From positions 186,001 to 250,000 of the forward strand of contig NZ_RXLQ01000002.1 of assembly GCF_003953935.1 (NCBI RefSeq): DNA of 64,000 bases, given 5' to 3'. The stretch is from Massilia atriviolacea (GTDB lineage Bacteria; Pseudomonadota; Gammaproteobacteria; Burkholderiales; Burkholderiaceae_D). The notes below the pieces were generated by a model. It worked only from the letters and a program-made list of their open reading frames with translations. It made no database searches and was not told the origin of the DNA. Both the position numbers and the translations under genes were made by a program. The first letter of the stretch is position 1, and every line of letters begins with the position of its first letter. This document shows positions 50,487 to 61,236 of the stretch, piece after piece.

Positions 50487-51019
50487 CAGTGCGCGAGATC
50501 CTCAAGATGGGCGACCCGCGCCTGCTGCGCGTGGCCGAACCGGTGCGCGAATTCGGCACGCCGGCCATGGACGCGCTGATCGCCGACATGTTCGACACCA
50601 TGCACGACGCGAATGGCGCGGGGCTGGCGGCGCCGCAGATCGGCGTCAACCTGCAGCTGGTGATCTTCGGCTTCAAGGACAACGGCCGCTATCCCGACGC
50701 GCCGGCGGTACCGCAGACGGTGCTGATCAATCCCGTGCTCACGCCCCTGTCCGACGAAAAGGAAGAAGCCTTCGAAGGCTGCCTGTCGGTGCCGGGGCTG
50801 CGCGGCAGCGTGCCGCGTTTTACCCGCCTGCGCTACGAAGGCGTGGACCAGCATGGCCAGCGCATCGTGCGCGAGGTCGACGGCTTCCATGCGCGCGTGG
50901 TGCAGCACGAAGTCGACCACCTGCTCGGGATCCTGTATCCGATGCGGATCGTGGACTTCAGCAAATTCGGCTACACCCAGGTCATGTTCCCCGACCTCGA
51001 TCCTGACGACGACGATTGA
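50483..51019 (+). CDS. def: Peptide deformylase
   Basis: The 178-residue protein carries the three deformylase motifs: [18 protein letters not shown] and QHEVDHLLG (HExxH with the metal-binding Cys in motif 2). It removes the formyl group from nascent proteins. The protein ends in an acidic tail (DLDPDDDD). This is unlikely to be the only def gene, since a def-fmt pair is usual elsewhere in such genomes. It overlaps galU by four bases. Confidence 0.97.
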
Positions 51020-51531
51020 TGACGATGATATTGAAAAACTTGACGGCCCTCGGCCTGGCGCTGCTGGCCTGCGCACCCGCGCTGGCGCAGGAAGCGGCGG
51101 CCCCCGAAGCGAAAGCCTTCGACGGCAGCGCAAAACGCAGCCAGCTGTGGCTGACCAGCGGCTTTGCCACCTACCACTTCCAGAGCGACAAGGACCTCAA
51201 CGGGCGCAATCCCGGCGTCGGCCTCGAGTACCGCCTGTCGGAAGATTCGGCCCTGACGGCGGGACGCTTCTTCAACAGCGACCGCCGGCACTCGAAGTAC
51301 GCGGGCATGTACTACCAGCCCCTGTCGTACGCGGGCGTGCGCTTCGGCGCGGTGTTCGGCGGCTTCGACGGCTATCCCAAGATGCGCGACGGCGGCTGGT
51401 TCCTGGCGGCGATTCCGACCGCCACGTTCGAGTACAAGCGCGTGGGCGTGAACGTGGCGGTGGTGCCGACCTATAAGGACCGGCTGCATGGCGGGGTTTC
51501 GGTCCAGCTCAAACTCAAGCTGTTCGAATAA
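51019..51531 (+). CDS. Small predicted outer-membrane beta-barrel protein
   Basis: The 170-residue protein starts at ATG 51019, sharing one base with the def stop (TGATG). A signal peptide ends near APALAQ. The mature part alternates hydrophobic and polar residues (LWLTSGFATYHFQ, GVGLEYRLSEDSALTAGRFF, AGVRFGAVFGGF, GGVSVQLKLKLFE) as in eight-stranded outer-membrane barrels. The layout recalls PagP-like acyltransferases, but I cannot confirm catalytic residues. Function unknown. Tail of the smc-zipA-ligA-galU-def chain. Confidence 0.75.
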   Translation: MTMILKNLTALGLALLACAPALAQEAAAPEAKAFDGSAKRSQLWLTSGFATYHFQSDKDLNGRNPGVGLEYRLSEDSALTAGRFFNSDRRHSKYAGMYYQPLSYAGVRFGAVFGGFDGYPKMRDGGWFLAAIPTATFEYKRVGVNVAVVPTYKDRLHGGVSVQLKLKLFE

Positions 51532-51534
51532 ACC

Positions 51535-52230
51535 CTATTTGAGGCGCTGCGCGAAGAAGGCCCGGGTTCGCTCGTTGGCCTGCGCGGCCGCCTGCGCGTC
51601 GAAGTGCACGCCGTTCCAGCGCGCGAAGGCGTGGTTCTGGCCGGGATAGGTAAAGATCTGCACCAGCGCTTTGCCTTCGGCCGCCCTGGCGATGGTGGCG
51701 CGGGCCTCGGCCGAAATGTATTCGTCGGCTTCGCCCAGGTGCATCATGAGCGGGCAGGCGAGCGTCTTGAAGGCGTCCGCGTGTTTGTCGGTGCCGCCGC
51801 CGTAGTAGGCCACTGCGGCATCGGGCCGGGCGCGCGTGGCGGCCAGAAACGTCAGCAGGCCGCCCATGCAGAAGCCCATCACGCCGGCCTTGCCGGTCGC
51901 GCCGGGGAGGGCGCGCGCCGCCGCCAGGGTGGCGCCGATATCCTCCACGCCCTTGTCGATGTCGAAGGCCTTGTACAGGCCCATGGCCTTTTTCCATTCG
52001 GCGTCGCTCTTGTCGGTCAATTCGACGTTCGGTTCCAGGCGCCAGAACAGGTCCGGGCAGACCGCGATGTAGCCTTGCGCGGCCAGGCGGTCGCAGGTTT
52101 CGCGCAGGTCGGCGTTGATGCCGAAGATCTCCTGCAGGACGACGATGGACGGCGCCGGCGTGGCGGCCGGACGGGCCACATAGGCGCCGAAGCTGCCGTC
52201 CGGCGTGTCGATGGTGATGCGTTCGTTCAT
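51535..52230 (-). CDS. Dienelactone hydrolase-family protein
   Basis: The 231-residue alpha/beta hydrolase starts at the ATG at 52228-52230 with AGGAGG upstream. The nucleophile is a cysteine, C121 in GFCMGG, as in true dienelactone hydrolases. E34 (LQEIFG) and the histidine in GQNHAF are also in place. It hydrolyses lactones or esters in the cytoplasm; no aromatic-degradation genes are near, so the true substrate is unknown. It converges on the outer-membrane-protein gene, with three bases between stops. Confidence 0.9.
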   Translation of the reverse strand: MNERITIDTPDGSFGAYVARPAATPAPSIVVLQEIFGINADLRETCDRLAAQGYIAVCPDLFWRLEPNVELTDKSDAEWKKAMGLYKAFDIDKGVEDIGATLAAARALPGATGKAGVMGFCMGGLLTFLAATRARPDAAVAYYGGGTDKHADAFKTLACPLMMHLGEADEYISAEARATIARAAEGKALVQIFTYPGQNHAFARWNGVHFDAQAAAQANERTRAFFAQRLK

Positions 52231-52384
52231 GTGCTGCCTCCTCGCGGTAGTGAGGAAACGATTGTGGCATAAAGCCGGGAAATGGCTCGCTCCCGATATC
52301 CCGTCCATGACCGGCGCCCGTAACACTTTCTTTCCCGCGCAGGCGCGAAGCCAGGGGCCCGTCGCCGGGCGCAGGCGCCTGGAT

Positions 52385-54016
52385 TTAGCGCTTGACCTTC
52401 CCCAGCGGATCGCCCTTGTTCCAGGTCGGCATGGTGGCCGCATTCGCCACCTCGTACCCGAGGTTGAGGGTGAACTGCGCCTGCTGCACCATGCCGCGCA
52501 AATCCCAGGCCGGGTTGTACTCGTCGCTGACCTGGTGATAGTGATCCTTGAAGCCGACCATCTTCGCGCTCGACGCGCCGTGCTCGTGCTCGAATTCGAA
52601 GCTGCCGTCGCCCGAGAATACGGCCGATCCCACGTTAAACGCCGGCACGCCCGCCTTGGCGAAGTTGAAGTGGTCGGCGCGGAAGTAGGCGCCGCCCAGG
52701 TCGGGCGTCGACGGCGCCAGGCGCAGGCCCATCGCCTTGGCCACCTTGGCGGCGCTGGCGTGCAGGCTGCTGCGCTCCGCGCCGGCCACGCCGATATCGC
52801 GCGTGAGGCCCACAAAATTCATGCTGTCCAGGTTCAGGTCCGCCGCCGTCCTGGCCAGCGGCCAGAGCGGCTCGCGCACGTAGCCAAGGCTGCCGATCAG
52901 GCCCTGTTCCTCGGCGCAGGGCCACAGGAAGATCTGGGTGCGTTTGGCCGGCTGGCGCACCGCCGCCTGCGCCATCGCCAGCAGCGCCGCCGAACCGGAC
53001 GCATTGTCGACCGCGCCATTCCAGATGTGGTCAGGCTTGCCCTCGACCTTGTCGATGCCGAGGTGGTCCCAGTGCGCGGAGTAGATCACCGCCTGCTCCT
53101 TGAGTGCGGGATCGGTGCCTGGCACGATGCCGGCCACGTTGAACTGCTCGACCGCGCGGATCGCGCTGTCGACGGCGACGTTGGCGCGCGCGTTCAGGTC
53201 GACCGCCTTGAAGCCGCGCACTTCGGCCCTGGCGCGCAGCGCATCGAGGTCGTGGCCGGCGGCGGCGAACAGGGCGCGCGCGCTGTCTTCCTGCAGCCAG
53301 CCCTGCAGCGCGTTGCCGACGCCCGCCAGGTGGAACTGCTCCTTGCTCATGCCGTTGGCCGGCACGCTCCACGGATAGGAGCTTGATTCGGTCGTGTGAA
53401 TCAGCAGCACGCCGGCCGCGCCACGGCGCAGCGCTTCTTCGTACTTGTACATCCAGCGCCCCGGGTAGGTGAGCGACTTGCCGCCGAAGCGGTTCGGTTC
53501 CGCCGCCGTCGGCCTGGGGTCGTTGACCATCATGATCAGGAGCTTGCCCTTGACGTCGACGCCCTTGTAGTCGTCCCAGTGCTCGTCGTCGGCGCTGATG
53601 CCGTAGCCGAGGAACAGCACCGGCGCATCGAAGCGCACCTTGGGCTTGCCGCTGGCGTTATTGAAGACGATCTCCGTGCCCAGCTTCGGCGCCAGCGTCT
53701 TGCCGCCCACCTCGAAGCTGACGGCGCTGGTCGGCAGCGTCCTGGTGCCGACCATTTTCACGGACTGGCGGTAGGATTTGCCGGCGCCGGGAAGCAGGCC
53801 GATGGCGGCGGCCTGGGTTTCGAGGTAGCGCACGGCCAGTTCGCCGCCGCGCTGGCCGGTGCCGCGCCCTTCGAGCATGTCGTCGGCGAGGAAGGACAGG
53901 TGGGCGCGCAGCGGCGCTTCGGCCACCGTCGGCGTGCTCGTCGCGTTGCGTTTCTGGGCGAGGGCCGGCTGGCTGGCAAGGACGAGGCCGATGGCGAGTG
54001 CGGAAACGCGGCGCAT
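52385..54016 (-). CDS. M28-family zinc aminopeptidase with PA domain
   Basis: The 543-residue protein starts at the ATG at 54014-54016 with GGAG upstream, which gives a signal peptide ending near PALAQK. A protease-associated insert (about residues 110-260) interrupts the peptidase core. Zinc ligands appear in order: SAHWDHLG (His, Asp), GAVDNASGSAALL (Asp), CAEEQGLIGS (Glu pair), LDSMNFVG (Asp) and DHYHQVSDE (His). It is secreted or periplasmic and removes N-terminal residues from peptides. Confidence 0.92.
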   Translation of the reverse strand: MRRVSALAIGLVLASQPALAQKRNATSTPTVAEAPLRAHLSFLADDMLEGRGTGQRGGELAVRYLETQAAAIGLLPGAGKSYRQSVKMVGTRTLPTSAVSFEVGGKTLAPKLGTEIVFNNASGKPKVRFDAPVLFLGYGISADDEHWDDYKGVDVKGKLLIMMVNDPRPTAAEPNRFGGKSLTYPGRWMYKYEEALRRGAAGVLLIHTTESSSYPWSVPANGMSKEQFHLAGVGNALQGWLQEDSARALFAAAGHDLDALRARAEVRGFKAVDLNARANVAVDSAIRAVEQFNVAGIVPGTDPALKEQAVIYSAHWDHLGIDKVEGKPDHIWNGAVDNASGSAALLAMAQAAVRQPAKRTQIFLWPCAEEQGLIGSLGYVREPLWPLARTAADLNLDSMNFVGLTRDIGVAGAERSSLHASAAKVAKAMGLRLAPSTPDLGGAYFRADHFNFAKAGVPAFNVGSAVFSGDGSFEFEHEHGASSAKMVGFKDHYHQVSDEYNPAWDLRGMVQQAQFTLNLGYEVANAATMPTWNKGDPLGKVKR

Positions 54017-54186
54017 TGATGCTCCAATGAAAATGTGCGAGGGGGAGCATCGTGCCATGAATGGGGCAGCCGTGCAATGCGGGTGCGCCGCAGCGTGTCC
54101 CGGGCGGCTTGATTCCACGATGTATATCAATTACAATTTTGCAACTTTTAAATCCTTGCCGCAGCCGGCCCGATCGGGAAAACACC

Positions 54187-55074
54187 ATGCTTCATCTTTC
54201 AGTCGCGCTCGTGACGACCTACGGCTTGCTGGCGCTGTCCGTCTGCGCATTATGGCTTGCGCCGCTCAAGCTGCGTTCCGGTACGGAAGTTGCGCCATGG
54301 CTGTGCCTGCTGGTGCTGGCCTGCGCCAGCGGCGTGGCGACCGGGCTGCTGTCGCTGCAGGCCCTGGCGGCCGTCGCCGCGCTCGGCGCGCTGGCGTATG
54401 CCGCCAGGCGCAGCAAGAGCGGTGCGCTGCACGTGCTCTTGATGGTGGCGATGGGATGCATGATGCTGGCGATGGCGCTGCACCGCTTTCCGGGCTTCGT
54501 CAATCCGCCGCTGGTGACCGACATGGTGATCAGCGCGGCGGCAAAGCCGGTCACGCACCGGCTCAATTTCGATACCGCCGCCGCCGGGGTGATCCTGTTC
54601 GCCCTGTTTTGCGTGCCGGCCCGCACGCGCGAGCAGTGGCGCGAGGTCGGGCGGCAGTACCGGATCATTCTCGGCACGCCGCTGGTCGTGCTGGCGGTCG
54701 GGATGCTGGTGGGGTATGTCGATGTCGATGTCAAGCTGTTCGCGTACACGCCGGTGTTCATCGCGCTGAACCTGCTGTTTACCTGTGTGACCGAAGAGGC
54801 GTTCTTTCGCGGCTTTATCCAGGAGCAACTGGCGCGCGCCATGCGGCGCTGGGAGGCGGGCCCGCTCCTTGCCATGGCGATCGCGGCGCTCCTGTTCGGC
54901 CTGGCGCACGCGCGCGGAGGCTGGCTGTTCGTGGGACTGGCAAGCCTGGCAGGCCTGGGCTACGGCTATGCCTACCTGCGTTCGCAGCGCATCGAAACGG
55001 CCATCCTGACCCACCTGGCCCTGAACAGCATGCACTTTATCGCCTTTACTTATCCGCGCCTGGACGCTGTCTGA
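54187..55074 (+). CDS. CPBP-family intramembrane glutamic endopeptidase
   Basis: The 295-residue protein starts at ATG 54187 with GGGAAAA upstream. Seven or eight membrane helices. The three CPBP (Abi/Rce1-like) motifs are present: TEEAFFRGF (EExxxR), FGLAHARGG (FxxxH) and HLALNSMHF (HxxxN). Relatives cleave peptides or prenylated substrates within the membrane, some in bacteriocin immunity. No peptide gene is adjacent. Confidence 0.9.
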   Translation: MLHLSVALVTTYGLLALSVCALWLAPLKLRSGTEVAPWLCLLVLACASGVATGLLSLQALAAVAALGALAYAARRSKSGALHVLLMVAMGCMMLAMALHRFPGFVNPPLVTDMVISAAAKPVTHRLNFDTAAAGVILFALFCVPARTREQWREVGRQYRIILGTPLVVLAVGMLVGYVDVDVKLFAYTPVFIALNLLFTCVTEEAFFRGFIQEQLARAMRRWEAGPLLAMAIAALLFGLAHARGGWLFVGLASLAGLGYGYAYLRSQRIETAILTHLALNSMHFIAFTYPRLDAV

Positions 55075-55227
55075 TCTGTCGTTTTGTATGAACAAATCCG
55101 CAACTTTATTCTTGCGATAATTCTTTTTCACTGGCAACATGCTTTCCAGACGGCTACATAGAGCGCGCAGCGCGCTGTGGTGGCCGTGTCGTTCTTTCGA
55201 AACCATGTCAGTGATAAGGATAATTTC

Positions 55228-55917
55228 ATGAAACAGTACAGTGCGGAGTTTCTCGGTACTTTTTGGCTCGTGCTCGGCGGCTGCGGCAGTGCCGTGCTGG
55301 CGGCGGCGTTTCCGGGTGTCGGCATCGGCCTGCACGGGGTCTCGCTGGCCTTCGGCCTGACCGTGCTCACGATGGCGTATGCGATCGGCCCTATTTCGGG
55401 TTGCCACCTGAATCCGGCGGTCTCGATCGGCTTGTGGGCCGGCGGGCGCTTTCCGGCATCGAAACTGCTGCCTTACATCGGTGCGCAGGTGATCGGCGCC
55501 GTCGCGGCGGGCGGCGTACTGTATGTCATCGCCAGCGGCGCCGCCGGCTTCGATGTGAGCAAGGGCTTTGCGTCCAACGGCTACGGCGCCCATTCGCCGG
55601 GCGGCTATTCGATGCTGGCGGCGCTGGTGACGGAAGTGGTGATGACGATGTTCTTCCTGATCGTGATCCTGGGCGCGACCGGCAAGCGCGCGCCGGCCGG
55701 CTTTGCGCCGCTGCCGATCGGCCTGGCGCTGACCCTGATCCACCTGATCAGCATTCCGGTCACCAACACCTCGGTCAATCCGGCGCGCAGTACCGGCGTG
55801 GCGCTGTACGTGGGCGACTGGGCGGTGGAGCAGCTGTGGCTGTTCTGGGTGGCGCCGATTGCCGGCGCCCTGCTCGGTGCGGTGATCTACCGTTTTATTG
55901 CCAGCGACGAGAAATAA
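55228..55917 (+). CDS. aqpZ: Aquaporin Z
   Basis: The 229-residue protein starts at ATG 55228 with AAGGA seven bases upstream. Six membrane helices and two NPA half-helices: N62-A64 in GCHLNPAVS and SVNPARSTG near residue 187. The narrow-pore arginine follows the second NPA and a histidine is in LTLIHLISI, the water-selective pattern of AqpZ. It is an inner-membrane water channel. Confidence 0.96.
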   Translation: MKQYSAEFLGTFWLVLGGCGSAVLAAAFPGVGIGLHGVSLAFGLTVLTMAYAIGPISGCHLNPAVSIGLWAGGRFPASKLLPYIGAQVIGAVAAGGVLYVIASGAAGFDVSKGFASNGYGAHSPGGYSMLAALVTEVVMTMFFLIVILGATGKRAPAGFAPLPIGLALTLIHLISIPVTNTSVNPARSTGVALYVGDWAVEQLWLFWVAPIAGALLGAVIYRFIASDEK

Positions 55918-56688
55918 GCGGCTCGACAGGGCAGGCGGCGGCGTGCCCTGTCGACGTTTCACCCACGGCCTCCCGCTAGCCCGCTCCGGTATCATGCCTC
56001 AGCTGCTTTTCTGGGGAACTTTAGTCGGCACGCCGGGTCTATCCAGCCTGTCGTCCTGTTATCTCTACACCTTCATCTGTGTCGTCTGCCGGTCCGGGGT
56101 GAAACATCATTGATCGACATCCGCGTGCAGGGCGCCATGGCCGAAGCGCGCCGCTGGCCGGCTTGATTTGCCGCGACGATGAGCGCGGCACTGTGCAACG
56201 AGGCGATGCGGTGGATCGATCAGTGGTGCTCGCTTAGCGCGCGCCTTTGCCATGCCGGTCCGGTGGGCGCATCGCCGTTCGAACCGCTTCGGGCGCATGG
56301 CTGGCGTTGAACGCAGTGGGCCGCAGGCGCCGCTCTTCGCGCCAGCGGAAGTAGCTGGTCCGGCTTCTGCGGAAGGGGCGCAGGCGGGCATGGACCCGGC
56401 GTCGGCCGATGTCGATGGATTCGAGGATGTCGACGATCTAGCGCGCATAACCAACGAAGAAATGCTGGCACATCCTCGTTCGATGGAATTTAATATCGCA
56501 CTGCATGACATGCAGGAGCGACTGTTCGCCGGCCAGCCGAAGGATGAGCATGCAGATGAACTGGCGCCCTCGCCCTGATACGCGCCGGTTCTTCACCCGG
56601 GCCGACAACCGGGACGAGCGAGCCCTGCGAACGCCGGGACAAGTGAGCGCATCAGTGGCGGGCGCGCCGGCGCTGGCGTTGGCGCGCT
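55918..56688. other. Gene-poor 771-bp region with uncertain coding content
   Basis: No gene with a recognisable product. There are several short frames on both strands. The only protein-like one is at 56252-56578 (+). The composition is similar to the flanks, and I see no repeat, IS end or tRNA. It may contain remnants of lost genes. Confidence 0.5.
56252..56578 (+). CDS. Doubtful short ORF, possibly a gene remnant
   Basis: A 108-codon frame. The first half is arginine/alanine-rich and unlike protein, but the second half (VDGFEDVDDLARITNEEMLA, then MEFNIALHDMQERLFAG) looks like normal helical protein. Starts at 56252, 56297 or 56390 are all possible and none has a good ribosome binding site. 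Unrecognised. Confidence 0.25.
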   Translation: MPVRWAHRRSNRFGRMAGVERSGPQAPLFAPAEVAGPASAEGAQAGMDPASADVDGFEDVDDLARITNEEMLAHPRSMEFNIALHDMQERLFAGQPKDEHADELAPSP

Positions 56689-57435
56689 TCAGAACTGCTC
56701 GTCAGGCCGCAGATAGCGCCATTGCCCGACCGGCAGGTCGCCCAGCTTGACCTTGCCGATGCGCACGCGCTTGAGGCCGATGACTTTCAGGCCCACCATA
56801 TCGCACATGCGGCGGATCTGGCGCTTCTTGCCTTCTTTTAAGGTGAAGCTGAGCTGGTCCTCGTTCTGCCAGCGCACCTTGGCCGCCAGCAAGGGCTTAC
56901 CGTCCATCCACAGGCCGAAGCACAGCTTCTTCAAGTCCGCATCCGGCAGCGTGCCTTCCTTGGTGTACTGCACGCGCACCAGGTATTCCTTTTCGATCGA
57001 CGTATCCTGCCCGATCAGGGTCTTGGCCACGCGCCCGTCCTGGGTCAGGACCAGCAGGCCGACCGAGTCGATGTCGAGCCGTCCGGCCGGCACCAGCGAG
57101 CGCAGCTGGGTGGGGTGGAAGGTCTCGGGCGAGGGGTCGTCGGCCCAGCGGTTCTCGGCCTTGATCAGCGCGACGGCCGGGGTGTAGCCGTCCTCGGCCT
57201 GGCCGCTGACGTAGCCCATCGGCTTGTTGATCAGCACGGTTACGCGCTTGGATTGCTCGGCCGCGGCCTGGCGCTCGACGGTGATTTTCTGGTGCGGCAG
57301 CACTTTGCTGCCCAGTTCGGAGATGACCTGGCCATCGACCCGCACCCAGCCGCGTGCGATCCATTCATCGGCTTCGCGGCGCGAAGAGAGCCCGAGTTCG
57401 GACATGCGTTTGGAGAGGCGTACTAATTCAGTCAT
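56689..57435 (-). CDS. rRNA pseudouridine synthase, RsuA/RluF family
   Basis: The 248-residue protein has an N-terminal S4 RNA-binding domain (RLSKRMSELGLSSRREADEW) and a catalytic domain with the active aspartate in AGRLDIDSVGLLVLT. Motif III-like (GKKRQIRRMCDMVGLKV) is also present. It isomerises a uridine in ribosomal RNA. The insert NKPMGYVSGQAEDG is closest to RluF (23S U2604 in E. coli), but RsuA-family members are hard to separate by eye. It lies about 55 bp beyond the end of glnD on the same strand. Confidence 0.92.
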   Translation of the reverse strand: MTELVRLSKRMSELGLSSRREADEWIARGWVRVDGQVISELGSKVLPHQKITVERQAAAEQSKRVTVLINKPMGYVSGQAEDGYTPAVALIKAENRWADDPSPETFHPTQLRSLVPAGRLDIDSVGLLVLTQDGRVAKTLIGQDTSIEKEYLVRVQYTKEGTLPDADLKKLCFGLWMDGKPLLAAKVRWQNEDQLSFTLKEGKKRQIRRMCDMVGLKVIGLKRVRIGKVKLGDLPVGQWRYLRPDEQF

Positions 57436-57489
57436 GGCTTGCTTTGCTAAGGTTACTTGTAGGGTTTCTGGAAAGGGAATTGTGGACCG

Positions 57490-60072
57490 CTACACGCGCA
57501 GCGCGTCGAGCAGGTCGGTTTCGAGCTGGATCTGGTTGCGCGCGTTGTTGAGCACGGCGCCGTCGACCAGGAACACGTCTTCCACGCGCTCGCCCAGGGT
57601 CATGATCTTGGCCGTGTGCAGGTTGATGCGGTAGCGCGTGAGCACGTTGGCGATCGCGTACAGCAGGCCGGTGCGGTCGTTGGCGGCGATCGAGAGCAGG
57701 TAGTACTGGCCGCGCTCGTCCGGCCGCAAATCGACCGTCGGCGTGATCGGGAAGGTGCGCGACAGGCGCGACAGCCGGCCGCGCGTCGGCGCCGGCAAGG
57801 GCGCTTGCGAGGTCAACAGTTCGCAGATCTCGTGCTCGATCAGGTTGATGATGTCGCGGTAGCTCTTGGCAAAGCTCTGCTCGGTCACCAGGAAGGTATC
57901 GAGCGCGTAGCCATGCCGCGTGGTGTGGATCTTGGCGTCGAGAATACTGAAATTCTTGCGGTCGAAATAGCTGCAGATGCGCGCGAACAGGTCGGGCTGG
58001 TCCTTGACGTAGACGGCCACCTGCAAGCCTTCGCCGATCGGCGCCAGGCGGCATTTGACGACCGGCTTGTCGCTGTTCAGCTTATCCCACAGCGAACGGG
58101 TCTGCCAGGCGATGTCGGAGGCGTCGTGGCGTAGGAAGTAGGCGACGTCGAGCTGCTTCCACAGGTCGACGTGGGCGATGTCGGGCAGGCCGTACAGGCG
58201 CAGGGTGGCCATCGCTTCTTCCTGGCGGTTTTTCAGCTCGCGGTCGGCCGAATGCGGCTCGCCGCCCAGCACGCGCAAGGTCACCTTGTACAGGTCTTCG
58301 AGCAGCTTGGCTTTCCACGCGTTCCAGACCTTGGGGCTGGTGCCGCGGATGTCGGCCACCGTCAGCAGGTACAGCGCGGTCAGGTGGCGTTCGTCCCTGA
58401 CCAGCTTGGCGAAGGCTTCGATCACGTCGGGGTCGGACAGGTCCTGCTTTTGCGCAACCTGCGACATGGTCAGGTGGTTTTCGACCAGGAACACGACCAG
58501 TTCGGTGTCTTCCGAGCCGATCGCGTGTTCTTCGCAGAACTGGGCGGCGTCGACCGTGCCGAGCTTGGAATGGTCGCCGCCGCGGCCCTTGGCGATGTCG
58601 TGGAACAGCGCGGCCACGTACAGCAGCCAGGACTTGCGGAAGTTGGCGATCAGCTGGCTGCAGAAAGGGTATTCGTGCGCGTGCTCGGTCATGGTGAAGC
58701 GGCGCATATTGCGCACCACCATCAGGATGTGCTGGTCGACCGTGTACACATGAAACAGGTCGTGCTGCATCTGGCCCACGATGCGGCGGAAGTTCGGCAG
58801 GTAGCGCCCCAGGATGCTGGTGTCGTTCATGCGCCGCAGCGCGTGCACCAGGCCCACCGGCGCCTGCAGGATGCGCAGGAACAGGGCGCGGTTGACGGGG
58901 TCTTCGCGGAACCTGGCGTCGATCTCGAAACGCGCATGCCACAGCGCGCGCATGGTGCGCGCCGTCATGCCCTTGAGGTGGGGGCGCTCGGTCATCAGCA
59001 CGAACACTTCCAGCACCGTCGAGGGATGGCGGGTAAACGTATCGTCGGCGGCGATGTCGATCAGGCCGTTGACGTCGTTGAAGCGCTCGTTGATCGCCTC
59101 GGCCTCGTTGGCTTCGGGGAACAACTGCGCTTCGATATTCTGCAGCATGATGGTGTTGAGCTGGGTGACCGTCTTGGCCGCCCAGTAGTAGCGCTGCATC
59201 AGGTATTCGCTGGCGCGGCGCGCGTTGATGCCTTCGCCGGTGGTTTTCAGGCCGAAGCTTTGCGCGATCGGGGTCTGCACGTCGAACACCAGGCGGTCTT
59301 CGCGCCGGTTGGCGTGCAGGTGCAGGCGCACGCGGATATCCTTGAAGGCGCGTTCCTTTTCCATCAGCTGGCGCGCTTCGGTCTGGGTGATCAGGCCGCG
59401 CGTGGCCAGCTGGCCCCAGGAATTGGCCAGCTTGGCCGCCTTGGCCACCCACAGGATCACCTGCAGGTCGCGCAGCCCGCCCGGACTTTCCTTGACGTTC
59501 GGCTCGAGCGAGAAGGCCGTGTCTTCGTATTTGGCGTGGCGCAGGCGCATTTCGGCCGCCTTGGCGTGGAAGAACGCCTGCGGGTCGAGGGCGGCGGCGT
59601 AACGCTGCTGCAACTGTTCGAACAGGGCGGCGTCGCCGCACACCAGGCGCGCCTCAAGCAGGCTGGTCTGGACCGTGATGTCGGCCTTCGACTCGCTCAG
59701 GCATTCGTCGATGGTGCGGATGCTCGAGCCGATTTCCAGGCCCAGGTCCCACAGCATCTGCACCAGTTCTTCCAGCCTGGCCTGGGTGATGGCGTCGGCC
59801 GGTTCGGACAGCAGGATCAGCAGGTCGACATCGGAATACGGAAACAGTTCGCCGCGCCCGTAGCCGCCCACGCCCACCAGCGCGGTGGAGGAGGGCAGGC
59901 CGACCGTCTGCCACGCTTCGCTCAAGACCTCGTCGACGCTGTGGCGCAGGCCGCGCAGCAGCTTTTCGGGCTTGCCGTCGGCGCGGAAGGCGGCGATCAG
60001 CAGCGCCCGCTCCGCCTTCAGCCTTTGCTTGAGGAGGTCGCGGGACTGCTTCTTGAGCGCGGCGGCGGGCAT
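57490..60072 (-). CDS. glnD: [Protein-PII] uridylyltransferase/uridylyl-removing enzyme
   Basis: The 860-residue bifunctional enzyme has an N-terminal nucleotidyltransferase ([19 protein letters not shown], near residues 65-85), a GlnE-like helical region, an HD domain ([15 protein letters not shown]) for deuridylylation and two C-terminal ACT domains that sense glutamine. It controls PII proteins and hence nitrogen metabolism. Its start is 13 bp after the map stop, so the two form an operon. Confidence 0.97.
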   Translation of the reverse strand: MPAAALKKQSRDLLKQRLKAERALLIAAFRADGKPEKLLRGLRHSVDEVLSEAWQTVGLPSSTALVGVGGYGRGELFPYSDVDLLILLSEPADAITQARLEELVQMLWDLGLEIGSSIRTIDECLSESKADITVQTSLLEARLVCGDAALFEQLQQRYAAALDPQAFFHAKAAEMRLRHAKYEDTAFSLEPNVKESPGGLRDLQVILWVAKAAKLANSWGQLATRGLITQTEARQLMEKERAFKDIRVRLHLHANRREDRLVFDVQTPIAQSFGLKTTGEGINARRASEYLMQRYYWAAKTVTQLNTIMLQNIEAQLFPEANEAEAINERFNDVNGLIDIAADDTFTRHPSTVLEVFVLMTERPHLKGMTARTMRALWHARFEIDARFREDPVNRALFLRILQAPVGLVHALRRMNDTSILGRYLPNFRRIVGQMQHDLFHVYTVDQHILMVVRNMRRFTMTEHAHEYPFCSQLIANFRKSWLLYVAALFHDIAKGRGGDHSKLGTVDAAQFCEEHAIGSEDTELVVFLVENHLTMSQVAQKQDLSDPDVIEAFAKLVRDERHLTALYLLTVADIRGTSPKVWNAWKAKLLEDLYKVTLRVLGGEPHSADRELKNRQEEAMATLRLYGLPDIAHVDLWKQLDVAYFLRHDASDIAWQTRSLWDKLNSDKPVVKCRLAPIGEGLQVAVYVKDQPDLFARICSYFDRKNFSILDAKIHTTRHGYALDTFLVTEQSFAKSYRDIINLIEHEICELLTSQAPLPAPTRGRLSRLSRTFPITPTVDLRPDERGQYYLLSIAANDRTGLLYAIANVLTRYRINLHTAKIMTLGERVEDVFLVDGAVLNNARNQIQLETDLLDALRV

Positions 60073-60085
60073 GGCTGGTCCGGCC

Positions 60086-60913
60086 TTATGCCGCCGCGGC
60101 GGCGCTGGCTTCGGTGATGAAGGCCGGCGGCGGCGGCGAGCCGGCCGACAGGGTCAGCACTTCGTAGCCGGTCTCGGTGACCAGGACCGTGTGTTCCCAC
60201 TGGGCCGACAGGCTGCGGTCCTTGGTCTTGATGGTCCAGCCGTCACCCATTTCCTTGATGTCGCGGCGGCCGGCATTGATCATCGGCTCGATGGTGAAGA
60301 TCATGCCCGCTTCCAGGCGCTCCAGCGTGCCCGGACGGCCGTAGTGCAGCACCTGCGGCTCTTCGTGGAAGATCTTGCCGATGCCGTGGCCGCAGAATTC
60401 GCGCACCACGCTGTAGCCGTTCTTTTCGGCGTGCTGCTGGATCACGTGGCCGATGTCGCCCAGGTGCGCGCCCGGCTTGACCTGGGCAATGCCGAGCCAC
60501 ATGCACTCGTAGGTGACTTCGGAGAGGCGCTTGGCCAGGATCGACGGTTTGCCGACCAGGAACATGCGGCTGTTGTCGCCGTGGTAGCCATCCTTGATGA
60601 CGGTGATGTCGAGGTTGACCACGTCGCCATCCTTGAGCGCCTTGTCGCCCGGAATGCCGTGGCAGATCACGTCGTTGACGGAGGTGCAGATGGCTTTCGG
60701 GTAGGGCGTGTAGCCGGGCGGGCAATAGTTCAGCGGGGCGGGGATGGAACCCTGCACGTTGACCATGTATTCATGGCAAAGACGGTCCAGTTCGCCCGTA
60801 GTGACGCCGACCTTGATGAAGGGGGTGATGTAATCGAGCACTTCGGAGCCGAGACGGCCGGCGACGCGCATGCCTTCGATGTCGGCGGGGGATTTGATCG
60901 AGATGTTGGACAT
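60086..60913 (-). CDS. map: Methionine aminopeptidase, type I
   Basis: The 275-residue protein starts at the ATG at 60911-60913; a TTG three codons earlier is less likely. The five metal ligands are visible: [12 protein letters not shown] (two Asp), GHGIG (His), TIEPM (Glu) and QWEHTVLV (Glu). It removes the start methionine after deformylation. Type I without insertion; the C-terminus has an alanine/proline tail. Divergent from rpsB, a very common arrangement. Confidence 0.97.
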   Translation of the reverse strand: MSNISIKSPADIEGMRVAGRLGSEVLDYITPFIKVGVTTGELDRLCHEYMVNVQGSIPAPLNYCPPGYTPYPKAICTSVNDVICHGIPGDKALKDGDVVNLDITVIKDGYHGDNSRMFLVGKPSILAKRLSEVTYECMWLGIAQVKPGAHLGDIGHVIQQHAEKNGYSVVREFCGHGIGKIFHEEPQVLHYGRPGTLERLEAGMIFTIEPMINAGRRDIKEMGDGWTIKTKDRSLSAQWEHTVLVTETGYEVLTLSAGSPPPPAFITEASAAAAA

Positions 60914-61140
60914 AATTGGCAATCAGCAATTGGGCAGTAAGAAAGCAGTAAGCATCAGTAACAAGGGAAGAATGTTGCTGAAACCCGTGCAAAGATGGCG
61001 ACCATTATAAGGGATAACGACCTGGCAGTTTCCGCGAGTCTGTCGGCCGCTGCGCTCGCCGTGATGAGTGTCGCAGCCACGCCCGTCGTTCCCGCCTTGG
61101 CCGGAACGGCGGGGACGTGGCCAGTCCCGGCAGGCAGTGC

Positions 61141-61169
61141 TTGAAATTATCGCCAAATCCGGTTAGAAT
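61141..61169 (+). promoter_or_regulatory. rpsB promoter
   Basis: TTGAAA (61141-61146), 17-bp spacer, TAGAAT (61164-61169). It would give a leader of about 130 nt. A second possible element, TTGTCA at 61202 with TAAAAT at 61228, has a 20-bp spacer and is less convincing. The rest of the 390-bp gap between map and rpsB holds the map promoter and no gene. Confidence 0.7.
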
Positions 61170-61236
61170 CTCGGGTTGCTTGAATTCGCTTTCGGGCAAT
61201 GTTGTCAAGTAGTGCCACAAATCTTGTTAAAATCGC

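Noticed and set aside
56107-56511. 134-codon minus-strand ORF in the gene-poor gap
   Set aside because: Composition is Arg/Ser/Ala-biased as expected for a random high-GC frame, with no ribosome binding site or domain.
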